Shown here: piece by piece, positions 16,983-25,607 of the stretch
How the letters are laid out: every line of letters begins with the position of its first letter
Position numbering within the stretch: the stretch's first letter is position 1
NCBI RefSeq assembly: GCF_000376445.1
Contig: NZ_AQXI01000001.1
Coordinates: 1,148,962 to 1,212,961 of the forward strand
Source of the DNA: Haladaptatus paucihalophilus DX253
GTDB taxonomy: Archaea; Halobacteriota; Halobacteria; Halobacteriales; Haladaptataceae
Length of the DNA stretch: 64,000 nucleotides
Reading direction: 5' to 3'
Program-made: the position numbers and the translations under genes
The notes under the pieces: generated by a model
What the model was told of the DNA's origin: nothing
The model's input: the letters and a program-made list of their open reading frames with translations, nothing else
Databases searched by the model: none

Positions 16983-17783
16983 TCAGAAGTCGGACCGGAG
17001 TTCGAACGCGAACGCGACCGCGCCGACGAGGAGGCTCACGTACGCGACGGAACTGTAGGGGCGGCCCGAAACGAGGAAGTAGTGCGCGAAGACGGCGACG
17101 ACGGCGACGTAGAACCCCGCAGAGAGCGCCAGCAGGTGACGGTCGTCGGTTATCGGGGTGTCCGTGTGCGCGTTCACGTCGGCCGCCGTCGAGTCCGACC
17201 GGCGCGTCGGCCAGTCGTCGTCCCACTCGTCCGCGTCGAGGGACGGCGGGTCGGTGAGTATCGACTCGCTCCCCTTTTGGCGTCCGGTGTCCCGGTTCGG
17301 GAGTAGCTTCCGAACCCAAACGGAACCGGGGTTCAGACTGTCGCGGAGGAGGACCAACCCGGCGAGCAGGACGAGGTACGCCGGGAAGAAGGTGTAGTTG
17401 CCGGACAGGAACGACTTCGAGGGGTCGTCCGCCGCGTAGTGGACGGTGACTCGTTTGCCCTCCGCGTACCGATTCACGAGCGCGGTGGCCTCCGGTCGCT
17501 CCCCGCCGGGGATTTTGCTCGACGAGTAGACGTTATCGTTCCGGTAGGTCGTCCCGGCGACCGAATAGCGGTAGTCGATGGTGGGATAGTACGACTTCGA
17601 ATCGCCGAATATACTGGGTTTCCCCGTCCGCTCCGAGTGGACGGCGGTCGAAACGACGGTTCCGTCCGTCGTCTCGTAGGTGGTGATCTTTCGGTGCTGG
17701 CTGTACAGCGAATTGCCACCATAGCCGATCAGTGCGAGCGCGAGCACGAAAGCGAGGACTCTCCGGCTTCGATTCGACGGCAT
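16983..17783 (-). CDS. DUF3592 membrane protein
   Basis: A 266-residue protein with one N-terminal helix (VLAFVLALALIGYGGNSLY), an extracellular domain of about 110 residues, then another helix (YLVLLAGLVLL), an acidic hydrophilic loop and two final helices. The extracellular part has the DUF3592 pattern: TDGTVVSTAVHS, YYPTIDYRYSVAGTTYRND, and RVTVHYAADDPSKSFL. The function of DUF3592 is unknown; the small beta domain between membrane helices suggests an envelope role. Confidence 0.75.
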   Translation of the reverse strand: MPSNRSRRVLAFVLALALIGYGGNSLYSQHRKITTYETTDGTVVSTAVHSERTGKPSIFGDSKSYYPTIDYRYSVAGTTYRNDNVYSSSKIPGGERPEATALVNRYAEGKRVTVHYAADDPSKSFLSGNYTFFPAYLVLLAGLVLLRDSLNPGSVWVRKLLPNRDTGRQKGSESILTDPPSLDADEWDDDWPTRRSDSTAADVNAHTDTPITDDRHLLALSAGFYVAVVAVFAHYFLVSGRPYSSVAYVSLLVGAVAFAFELRSDF

Positions 17784-17946
17784 GCGTCTCTGGCTGAAAT
17801 CGCTCGTCTCGTTTGAATTAGCTATCGGTTTCGGTGACTCGAAATCGGGGCAGTGGAAACCGGGCCGGCGGAAACCGGGTCAGCAGGCTACTCGGCCGCG
17901 TTCGTCTGCCGGAAATCGACGAGGAAACGCGAATCTCGTCGCTGTC

Positions 17947-18582
17947 TCACCCGCTCGCGTGTCTGTCGGCGCGGGACGGCGGCGGAATCTGCGGTTCGCT
18001 CGACTCCGGAACGTCGGGGAGGAGACACCGCTCGGGTTCGCGGTTGACGTGCGCGTACTGCTCGGGTGCGTTCGCCAGCGGATGAGCGGGGTTCTGCTCG
18101 CTTCGAATCCGTGCGGCACGGAGTTCGCCGAACCCGGCGATTCTGGCGCGGATACCCCGCCAGTGGTGTTTGCCCGCGAGCGGGACGGAGAACGGTTTCG
18201 GCGGTCGGCAATCCGTCCGGTTGTGGGCGAGGACGGCGTTGTTGACGTTGGCGGCCAGTTGGTCGTGGTCCACTAGCACGCCGACGCGTGCGTTTCTGGG
18301 TGCGCGGACGGCCAACACGTCGAGGCCGAGGTGGAGCGCCCGATACTCGGCGACGTTGTTGTCGGGCACGTCACTATCGGGGACGGAGAGACGGGCGACG
18401 CGCCTGCCGTCGCGCGTTTCGATGATTACGCCGAGTCCACCGGCACCGGACTCCCGGTCGAACGACCCGTCGCTCGTGACGTAGAAATCACGGTGATGGG
18501 TGTGAGGTGGGTGGGCGATGTGTGGGGTGGGCGACTCATCGAACAGATCACGTAATGAGGGATGACGGCCGTGAACGGCCAT
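17947..18582 (-). CDS. rnhA: Ribonuclease HI-type protein
   Basis: A 211-residue protein. A His-rich leader of about 30 residues is followed by an RNase H fold: YVTSDGSF with the first catalytic Asp (about 35), GAGGLGVII, NNVAEYRAL with the Glu (about 76) and VGVLVDHDQLA with the second Asp (about 104). The fourth position, normally Asp in an NxxAD motif, reads QNPAHPLAN, so His replaces it. Archaeal type I enzymes cut the RNA strand of RNA-DNA hybrids. The changed fourth residue may lower metal-dependent activity. The C-terminal ~40 residues are extra. Confidence 0.78.
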   Translation of the reverse strand: MAVHGRHPSLRDLFDESPTPHIAHPPHTHHRDFYVTSDGSFDRESGAGGLGVIIETRDGRRVARLSVPDSDVPDNNVAEYRALHLGLDVLAVRAPRNARVGVLVDHDQLAANVNNAVLAHNRTDCRPPKPFSVPLAGKHHWRGIRARIAGFGELRAARIRSEQNPAHPLANAPEQYAHVNREPERCLLPDVPESSEPQIPPPSRADRHASG

Positions 18583-18648
18583 ATTTCCCGGTTCGGTATC
18601 GGGTCACATAAATCTGCGGTTAGGTTCGTTATAAAGTGTCATGAGATA

Positions 18649-18715
18649 ATGGGACGCGGGCGATGTTGTCCCATACCACAGATATATATGCAATTACCCG
18701 CCATGTCAGGGTATG
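18649..18715 (+). promoter_or_regulatory. dpp operon promoter with two palindromes
   Basis: A TATA-like GATATATATG at 18681-18690 lies about 27 bp before the dppA start. Just upstream is a perfect inverted repeat, ATGGGAC (18649-18655) and GTCCCAT (18668-18674), with a 12-bp spacer. A second inverted repeat, TACCC (18695-18699) and GGGTA (18709-18713), flanks the predicted transcription start and touches the ATG. Both are placed as expected for regulator binding; the regulator is unknown. Confidence 0.55.
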
Positions 18716-20329
18716 CCCGATGAGCGACTAAATCGGCGGACGTATTTGAAGTTTGCAGGAGGCGCAGCGGCGTCAGCGGCCCTGGCGGGCTGTACTGGCG
18801 GTGGGGACAACCAGAATCAGGATGGAACCGACGGTCAAACGTCCAGTACCGACAGCGGAGGGGATGGCGGCGGAAACACGACAGGGGATTTCCCCGCGAC
18901 CATCACGCAAGGACAGATGCCGTCCACGCTCGACCCACATAACCACCGGGAGACGACCACGGATAACGTCGTCCTACAGGCCTACGAGGGTCTGCTCTCG
19001 CGCAACGCGGACGGGAAAATCATCAAAAAGCTGGCGACGAAGTACGAGCGGACCGGCGACAAGACGGTCAAATTCACCATCCGCGACGGCGTGAAGTTCC
19101 ACAACGGCGACACGCTGACCGCGGAGGACGTGGCCTTCAGCATCAACCGCATCGTGAAGTCCGGCGTCGGCGGGCTCGAAAGCCCACAGAAAGACCAGTT
19201 GTCGGGCGTGACGGGTGCGAAAGCCATGGACGGCGCGGTGGAAGTCACGTCGGACGGGGTGAATCCCATCATCTTCGCCCTCTTCGCGTCCTACTGTGAC
19301 ATCATGCAGAAGTCGTGGGTCGAAAGCCACGACAAGAACTACGTCGCGAAGAACATGAACGGGACCGGACCGTTCAAACTCAAGGATTACACGGAGGACG
19401 TGAAGGTCGTCTTCGAGCGCAACGAGGACTACTGGCAGGAACCGGCCTCGGTTTCGGAACTCACGTTCAACGCGGCGAAGGAGTCCAGCACGCGGGTGAA
19501 CCAACTCGTCAACGGCGAGACGGACATCATCGTCAACGTGCCGCCGCAGGACGCGGGACGCGTGAAGGGGAACTCGAAATCCCGCCTCGCGGCGGTTCCG
19601 AGCACGCGCATCATCTACAACGCGATGCGCTACGACGTGAAACCGTTCGACAGTCCGAAGTTCAGGCAGGCGATGAACTACGCCATCGACCTCCAGAGCA
19701 TCATCAAGAACGTGCTTTCGGGCTTCGCGGACCAGACCGGTCAGCCCACGCTGAAGGAGTTCACCGGCTACAATTCTAACGTCGAACCGTACCCGGCGAA
19801 CAAGAAGAAGGCGGAACGACTGGTCGAGGAGAGCGGCAACGCCGGAGCGACGATTACCCTTCACACGCCCGTCGGACGGTACCTGAAGGACTTGGAGATA
19901 GCGCAAGCGGTGGCCCAGCAGATAGACCAACTCAAGAACGTCAACTGCTCGGTTCAACAGCGAGACTTCAACGCGCTCGCGGGAGAGCTGACGGACGGGA
20001 AGATAAAGACGGGACCGCACTTCTACCTCATCGGTTGGGGGAACGCGACGTTCGATGCGAGCCAAACCATCATTCCGCTGCTCACGACCGACGGCGCGCT
20101 GACCTCCTACAGCAACGAGAAGGTGGACAAGCTGATGAAGGAGGCACAGAACATGCCCGACGGCGACAAGCGTAACGGGAAACTGAAGGAGGTGAACAAA
20201 CTCCTCCACGACCAAGCGCCGTGGATATTCCTCAACCAGCAGTACAGCGTGTACGGCGTCAGCCAGCGCCTCAAGTGGAAGGCCCGTACGGACGAACGCA
20301 TCAACGCATACGCTATCTCTCCAAAGTAG
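18713..20329 (+). CDS. dppA: Dipeptide/oligopeptide ABC transporter, substrate-binding lipoprotein
   Basis: A 538-residue SBP_bac_5 family protein. The N-terminus has twin arginines (LNRRTYLKFAGG) and a lipobox LAGC at about 26, followed by a Gly/Asn/Asp-rich spacer, so it is a Tat-exported lipoprotein tethered outside the membrane. The mature part carries family blocks: STLDPHNHRETTTDNVV, VKFTIRDGVKFHNGDTLTAEDVA (in part) and FRQAMNYAIDLQSII. It delivers peptides, or possibly other solutes, to the permease pair. It is the first gene of a five-gene operon. Confidence 0.93.
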   Translation: MPDERLNRRTYLKFAGGAAASAALAGCTGGGDNQNQDGTDGQTSSTDSGGDGGGNTTGDFPATITQGQMPSTLDPHNHRETTTDNVVLQAYEGLLSRNADGKIIKKLATKYERTGDKTVKFTIRDGVKFHNGDTLTAEDVAFSINRIVKSGVGGLESPQKDQLSGVTGAKAMDGAVEVTSDGVNPIIFALFASYCDIMQKSWVESHDKNYVAKNMNGTGPFKLKDYTEDVKVVFERNEDYWQEPASVSELTFNAAKESSTRVNQLVNGETDIIVNVPPQDAGRVKGNSKSRLAAVPSTRIIYNAMRYDVKPFDSPKFRQAMNYAIDLQSIIKNVLSGFADQTGQPTLKEFTGYNSNVEPYPANKKKAERLVEESGNAGATITLHTPVGRYLKDLEIAQAVAQQIDQLKNVNCSVQQRDFNALAGELTDGKIKTGPHFYLIGWGNATFDASQTIIPLLTTDGALTSYSNEKVDKLMKEAQNMPDGDKRNGKLKEVNKLLHDQAPWIFLNQQYSVYGVSQRLKWKARTDERINAYAISPK

Positions 20330-20359
20330 ATGAACGCACTATCGATGGGGTGGTTATAG

Positions 20360-21346
20360 ATGTCGATGGGACGATTTCTGCTCCGACGGAGCGTCCAAGG
20401 AATCTTCGTCATCTGGGGGGTCGTGACCGTGGTGTTTCTGCTCCGATTCGTCACGCCCGGGAACCCGATTACGGTCATCGCCCCCTTGGATGCCAGTCCG
20501 GCGCTGAAACATCGAATCGCGGTCGAACTCGGGCTGAACCAACCGCTGTACGTCCAGTACGGCGAGTACATCTGGAACCTGCTCCACGGGGACATGGGCT
20601 ATTCGTTCATCTCGGGAACGCAAGCCAGCACGCGCATCTTCGCTCGCCTCCCGGCGACGGTCGAGTTGGCGGTCGCGTCGAGCATCGTCGCAATCGTGCT
20701 CTCGATTCCGCTGGGGGTCATCAGCGCGACGCGGCGTCACGACCCGGTGGACTACGCCGCGACGACGTTCTCGCTCGCGGGAATCAGCACGCCGAACTTC
20801 TGGCTCGGCATCATGCTGGTGTTGCTCCTCGCGGTCGGGGGACCGTTCCCGACGAGCCATCGCGGTATCGGGTTCGTGCCCGCGGTGGAAATGCTGTTCT
20901 CGCAGGGAAGCGTGAGCGGACTCGTAACCTGGGCGAAACACATCTTCCTCCCGGCGATAACGCTGGGAACGTACTTCACCGCGCTCATCACGCGGCTCAC
21001 CCGGAGCGGCATGCTCGACGAACTGGGCAAGACCTACATCCGAGCATCGCGGGCCAAGGGACTCCCGGAGACGCTGGTGCGGTACAAACACGCGCTCCGA
21101 AACACCCTCATTCCCGTCATCACCGTCCTCGGCCTGCAGTTGGGGACGCTCATCGGCGGTGCCGTCATCACCGAATCGGTGTTCGCGTGGCCGGGGCTCG
21201 GGACGTTGGTCATCAACTCCATCAACGCCCGTGACTGGCCGCTGATTCAGGGGTCGCTCATCGTCATCGGCACCGGATTCGTCCTCGTGAACATCTTCGT
21301 GGACTTCCTGTACGCGTACATCAACCCGCAGGTGGTCTACGAATGA
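20360..21346 (+). CDS. dppB: Dipeptide/oligopeptide ABC transporter, permease 1
   Basis: A 328-residue DppB/OppB permease with six predicted helices. It opens MSMGRFLLRRSVQGIFVIWG and has a large extracellular loop, and the EAA-type cytoplasmic loop KTYIRASRAKGLPETLVRYKHALRN (in part) that contacts the ATPases. It pairs with the DppC product to form the membrane channel. Starts 30 bp after dppA and overlaps dppC by four bases. Confidence 0.95.
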   Translation: MSMGRFLLRRSVQGIFVIWGVVTVVFLLRFVTPGNPITVIAPLDASPALKHRIAVELGLNQPLYVQYGEYIWNLLHGDMGYSFISGTQASTRIFARLPATVELAVASSIVAIVLSIPLGVISATRRHDPVDYAATTFSLAGISTPNFWLGIMLVLLLAVGGPFPTSHRGIGFVPAVEMLFSQGSVSGLVTWAKHIFLPAITLGTYFTALITRLTRSGMLDELGKTYIRASRAKGLPETLVRYKHALRNTLIPVITVLGLQLGTLIGGAVITESVFAWPGLGTLVINSINARDWPLIQGSLIVIGTGFVLVNIFVDFLYAYINPQVVYE

Positions 21347-22359
21347 TTTCGCCGCGGACGCTTCGGAACCTCAAGCGGGAGTTCCGTCAGAGCCTCTTGG
21401 CGAAAATCGGCATCGTCGTCGTCATCGCGGTGGTACTCGTCGCGGTGTTCGCCCCGGTTATCGCACCGCACAATCCGAACCGGCAGAACCTCGACAACTC
21501 GAAACTGCCGCCGCTCGGGTTCAGCAAGAAGACGACCCAAACGAGTTCGGAGATGGTCGACGGCGAGATACAGATAACCAACAACACGACGTACGTCAAG
21601 GCACAGCCGTCGCATCCGCTCGGAACGGACCAACTCGGGCGCGATATGCTTTCGCGGGTGATTTACGGTGCGAGAACGTCGCTCCTCGTCGGTCTCTTCG
21701 GGACGGTGCTGGCGATGCTCATCGGCGTCACCGTCGGGTTGGTCGCGGGGTACTACGGCGAAATCGTGGACGACGCGCTGATGCGGAGCGCGGACATCAT
21801 GCTGGCGTTCCCGTCGCTGGTGTTAGCGATAGCGCTGGTCGGCATGTTCAGGCGGTCGGTGTTCACGATACCCGACCCGGTAGTCGCCGCCGGACTCGTC
21901 TCGGGGATGCCCGGTCAAATCGCGATTCCGGGAACGGTCGTCATCGTCGTCGCGCTCGTGAACTGGGTCTGGTTCGCCCGCGTCTCGCGCGGCGAGGCTC
22001 TAACGGTGGTCGGCGAGGAGTACGTCAAAGCCTCCCGCTCGGTCGGCGCGAAGGACTCCTTTATCCTTCGAAAGCACATCCTGCCGAACAGCGTGACGCC
22101 CATCATCGTGCTCGCCACCATCCAAATCGCGGCCATCATCCTCCTCGAAAGCTCGCTTTCGTACCTCGGCTTCTCCGGGGTGAACCTCTCGTGGGGATTC
22201 GACATCGCACAGGGGAAAGACTACCTCGCCACGTCGTGGTGGATTTCGACGGTTCCGGGGCTCGCCATCGTCATCACCGTCATCGGCATCAACCTCGTCG
22301 GTGACTGGTTGCGCGACGCGCTCGACCCCGGTATCGAGGGCGAAGGAGGTGGCGTATGA
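21343..22359 (+). CDS. dppC: Dipeptide/oligopeptide ABC transporter, permease 2
   Basis: A 338-residue DppC/OppC permease. Family features are HPLGTDQLGRDMLSRVIYGAR (in part) before the permease domain and EYVKASRSVGAKDSFILRKH as the ATPase-docking loop. About six helices. Residues about 45-85 form an extracellular insert (SSEMVDGEIQITNNTTYV) longer than in E. coli DppC. The start overlaps dppB by four bases and the stop overlaps dppD by four, so translation is probably coupled. Confidence 0.95.
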   Translation: MISPRTLRNLKREFRQSLLAKIGIVVVIAVVLVAVFAPVIAPHNPNRQNLDNSKLPPLGFSKKTTQTSSEMVDGEIQITNNTTYVKAQPSHPLGTDQLGRDMLSRVIYGARTSLLVGLFGTVLAMLIGVTVGLVAGYYGEIVDDALMRSADIMLAFPSLVLAIALVGMFRRSVFTIPDPVVAAGLVSGMPGQIAIPGTVVIVVALVNWVWFARVSRGEALTVVGEEYVKASRSVGAKDSFILRKHILPNSVTPIIVLATIQIAAIILLESSLSYLGFSGVNLSWGFDIAQGKDYLATSWWISTVPGLAIVITVIGINLVGDWLRDALDPGIEGEGGGV

Positions 22360-23543
22360 GCGACCTGCTTCGCGTGCGCGACCTCTCTACCCGCTTCTTC
22401 ACGGAGAAGGGGCAGGTCAACGCCTGTGAGTCCATCAGCTTCGACGTGCAGGAGGAAGAGGTGTTCGGCGTGGTCGGCGAGTCCGGGTCGGGGAAGAGCG
22501 TCGCCGCGCTCTCCATCATCGACCTCGTGGAGTCGCCCGGCAAAATCACGTCGGGCGAGGTGTGGTATCGAAACGCCACGCTCGCCGAAGAAGTCGAGGG
22601 CGACCGTCCCGAGGCGGTCGACGGCGAGTTCGTGGACATCCGTCAGCTGACGACGCGCGAGCGCCGCGCCTTGCGCGGACCGTCGTTCAGCATGATATTT
22701 CAGGACCCGATGAGCAGCCTGAACCCGTCGATACCCGTCGGCGAGCAGATAGCCGAAGCCGTCGAGGTGCAGCGCCGGGCGAGGTCGAACCCGCGTTCGA
22801 CCCGCTCGCGGACGCAAGGGTACGGCCTCGCGAGCCTCGTCGCGGGCACGGTGCTCCCCTCCCAAAGCTACGTCAGCGAACCGAGCCGCGCGAAGGCGAT
22901 CGAACTGCTCGAACAGGTCGGTATCCCCGACCCGGCGGACCGCGCCGACGAGTATCCCCACCAGTTCTCGGGCGGGATGCTCCAGCGGGCGATGATCGCC
23001 CAAGCGCTCGCCGGTGAACCGGACCTGCTCATCGCGGACGAGCCGACGACGGCGCTCGACGTGACGATACAGGCCCAAATCCTCGACCTGCTCCGCGACT
23101 TGCAGGCCGACACCGGAATGAGCATCATGCTCATCACGCACAACCTCGGCGTCGTCGCGCGGATGTGTGATCGCGTCGGCGTGATGTACGCCGGTGAACT
23201 GGTCGAACGCGGAACCCTCGAAGACGTGTTCGACGCGCCGGTCCATCCGTACACGCAAGGATTGCTCGGGTCGCTTCCCGACTTGGAGGACCCGGCACCG
23301 CGTCTCCAACCCATCGAGGGGAACGTCCCCGACCTGCTGGATTCGGAGATGGGCGAGCGCTGTTACTTCGCCGACCGCTGTCCGAAGGCGATGGAGGAGT
23401 GTCTCTCCCATCCGTCGATGCACGACGCGGGCGGTAGCACCGAACACGAAGCGCGCTGCGTTCTCACCGAAACCGAGTACGACGAGTCGCGCGCGCTCTC
23501 GTCGAACCACTTCGGAGAATCCCAAACGGAGGAGAAACGATGA
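22356..23543 (+). CDS. dppD: Dipeptide/oligopeptide ABC transporter, ATP-binding protein 1
   Basis: A 395-residue ATPase. Walker A is [10 protein letters not shown] (about 40), the signature region is [15 protein letters not shown], and Walker B is [12 protein letters not shown]. Compared with typical DppD (~330 residues) it has an insert of about 40 residues between the Q loop ([11 protein letters not shown]) and the signature, containing [19 protein letters not shown]. The C-terminal oligo_HPY domain has cysteines in [14 protein letters not shown] and ARC, the pattern that binds an iron-sulfur cluster in related transporters. Confidence 0.94.
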   Translation: MSDLLRVRDLSTRFFTEKGQVNACESISFDVQEEEVFGVVGESGSGKSVAALSIIDLVESPGKITSGEVWYRNATLAEEVEGDRPEAVDGEFVDIRQLTTRERRALRGPSFSMIFQDPMSSLNPSIPVGEQIAEAVEVQRRARSNPRSTRSRTQGYGLASLVAGTVLPSQSYVSEPSRAKAIELLEQVGIPDPADRADEYPHQFSGGMLQRAMIAQALAGEPDLLIADEPTTALDVTIQAQILDLLRDLQADTGMSIMLITHNLGVVARMCDRVGVMYAGELVERGTLEDVFDAPVHPYTQGLLGSLPDLEDPAPRLQPIEGNVPDLLDSEMGERCYFADRCPKAMEECLSHPSMHDAGGSTEHEARCVLTETEYDESRALSSNHFGESQTEEKR

Positions 23544-24853
23544 CCGACCATCTCGTTCGCGTCGAGGAACTGCAGAAGTACTACTTCGAACAGAACACCC
23601 TGACCGACCGAATCCTCGGTCGTGAGCCGAAGAGCGTGAAAGCCGTCGATGGCATCTCGTTCGCCATCGAAGAGGGCGAAACCCTCGGATTAGTCGGCGA
23701 GTCCGGGTGTGGCAAATCAACGACGGGGGAGACCCTGTTGAGCCTCCGCGACGCGACGGACGGGAAGGTCGTCTTCGACGGTCGGAACGTCTACGACATG
23801 GACGACCTGACGGAGTTCAGAAAGCGGGCGCAAGTCGTCTTTCAGGACCCCTTCTCCAGCCTCGACCCGCGGATGACGGCGGGCGAAATCATCCGCGAAC
23901 CGCTGGACGTTCACGGCGTCGGGTCGCGGACGGAACGCCGCGAGCGCGTCGAAGACCTCATGGAACGCGTCGGGTTGTCGGCGGAGCAGATAGACCGCTA
24001 CCCCCACGAGTTCTCCGGAGGGCAGCGCCAGCGCATCGGCATCGCCCGCGCGCTGGCACTGGAACCGGACTTCATCGTGCTGGACGAACCCGTCTCGGCG
24101 CTGGACGTGTCCGTGCAGGCGCAGGTGTTGAACCTCCTGCAGGACCTCCAGAACGAACTCGGCCTGACGTACCTGTTCATCGCCCACGACCTCTCGGTGG
24201 TTCGGCACATCTCCGACCGCGTGGCGGTGATGTACCTCGGCGAAATCGTCGAACTCGGGCCGGTGGACGAGATATTCACCGCCCCGCAACACCCCTACAC
24301 GAAGGCCCTGCTGGAGAGCGTGCCGCGCGCCGATACGAGCGAGCAAGAGCGCGACATCCACACGCTCTCGGGCGACGTGCCGTCGCCGCGCAATCCGCCG
24401 TCCGGGTGTCACTTCCGAACGCGGTGTCCGAACGTCATTCCTCCCGACGACATCGAGATTTCCCAATCCGCGTACCGCGAGGTGATGGATTACCGAGAAC
24501 GGCTCGAATCGGGCGAACTCACCCTGAAGGGCGTTCGGGAGTTGGCCGCCGGTGCGGAGAAGAAACCCGAAGACGTAGACGACGAGGCCCTCGAAGCCGA
24601 GTTGTGGGACGAACTGTTCGACGACGAACTGGAGGGCGAAAACCGCGCGACCGTCTCCGAATCGTTCGACCGGTTCGTCGCGGGCGACCGCGACGGTGCC
24701 ATCGCCGTGATGGCGGAACGCTTCGAGAGCATCTGTGAGCGCCGGACCCCGATGCTCCAGAGCCGCGAACACCCCGCGGCCTGTCACCTCTACGACCAAC
24801 CGCCGGAGTCGGAGCGAGAGGCGGAACGGGAAGTGGAGTCGTCGGCGGACTGA
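23540..24853 (+). CDS. dppF: Dipeptide/oligopeptide ABC transporter, ATP-binding protein 2
   Basis: A 437-residue ATPase, longer than the usual ~330. Walker A is GESGCGKST (about 55), the signature is [15 protein letters not shown], and Walker B is [12 protein letters not shown]. The oligo_HPY cysteine motif is split: GCHFRTRCP near 294-302 is separated from SIC and PAACH near the C-terminus by about 100 acidic residues, where bacterial homologues have under ten. The insertion is helical-looking and highly charged. Overlaps dppD by four bases. Confidence 0.94.
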   Translation: MTDHLVRVEELQKYYFEQNTLTDRILGREPKSVKAVDGISFAIEEGETLGLVGESGCGKSTTGETLLSLRDATDGKVVFDGRNVYDMDDLTEFRKRAQVVFQDPFSSLDPRMTAGEIIREPLDVHGVGSRTERRERVEDLMERVGLSAEQIDRYPHEFSGGQRQRIGIARALALEPDFIVLDEPVSALDVSVQAQVLNLLQDLQNELGLTYLFIAHDLSVVRHISDRVAVMYLGEIVELGPVDEIFTAPQHPYTKALLESVPRADTSEQERDIHTLSGDVPSPRNPPSGCHFRTRCPNVIPPDDIEISQSAYREVMDYRERLESGELTLKGVRELAAGAEKKPEDVDDEALEAELWDELFDDELEGENRATVSESFDRFVAGDRDGAIAVMAERFESICERRTPMLQSREHPAACHLYDQPPESEREAEREVESSAD

Positions 24854-24944
24854 ACGGCCGGTCACGACGCCTATTTTTCGCGCGCCGGACGAGTGGCTCT
24901 AGACGAAGACTTATAAGCAAAGGAGCACTACTGTATGAACCCCA

Positions 24945-25607
24945 ATGGTCGCCCGTGAGTACGATTTTTGGCTGCTCGATTTGGACGGGACGCTCATCGA
25001 CATCGACCCGTCGTACGTTCGCTCGGTGTTCGAGCGGGTGAGTGACCGCCTCGGCTACGAGTTTACGGACTACGAATCCGAAATCATCTGGCACGGTCTC
25101 GGCGGGTCTCGCGACGCCCAACTCCGACGGTGGGGTCTCGACCCGGTGGAGTTCTGGGAGGCGTTCCACTCCATCGAGGACCCGGAAGTTCGCGCCGAAA
25201 ACACCTTCCTCTACGACGACGCCGCGTTCGTCGCCGACCTCGACTGCCCGGTCGGATTGGTGACCCACTGTCAGCAATTCCTCACCGACCCGGTGCTCGA
25301 CGGACTCGACATCCGCGACTGGTTCGATACCGTCGTCTGCTGTGACGAACAACTGGGCTGGAAACCCGACCCCGAACCGGTCGAACACGCGATGGGACAA
25401 CTCGACGTCAACGGCACCGACCGCGGCGTCCTCGCGGGCGACGGGTCGAGCGACATCGGCGCGGCGTGGAACGCGGGGCTGGATGCGGTCCACGTCGAGC
25501 GACACGACCCGACCCGTCGGAGACAGTGCGTCCTCGGCGACTACCGCGTGAACAGCTTCGACGAGCTATGGTCGAACGCCGGACAGACCTTCGAGAACAC
25601 CGACTAA
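24945..25607 (+). CDS. HAD-superfamily phosphatase (phosphoglycolate phosphatase-like)
   Basis: A 220-residue protein with HAD motifs: LLDLDGTLIDID (motif I, nucleophile Asp about 11), GLVTHCQQF as a motif II variant with His next to Thr, GWKPDPEPVEH (motif III lysine), and LAGDGSSDIGAAWNAG (motif IV). It hydrolyses a phosphomonoester; the substrate is unknown. A likely TATA element, CTTATAAGC, lies at 24909-24917. The end of the frameshifted moeA fusion reads into its 3' end from the other strand. Confidence 0.85.
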   Translation: MVAREYDFWLLDLDGTLIDIDPSYVRSVFERVSDRLGYEFTDYESEIIWHGLGGSRDAQLRRWGLDPVEFWEAFHSIEDPEVRAENTFLYDDAAFVADLDCPVGLVTHCQQFLTDPVLDGLDIRDWFDTVVCCDEQLGWKPDPEPVEHAMGQLDVNGTDRGVLAGDGSSDIGAAWNAGLDAVHVERHDPTRRRQCVLGDYRVNSFDELWSNAGQTFENTD

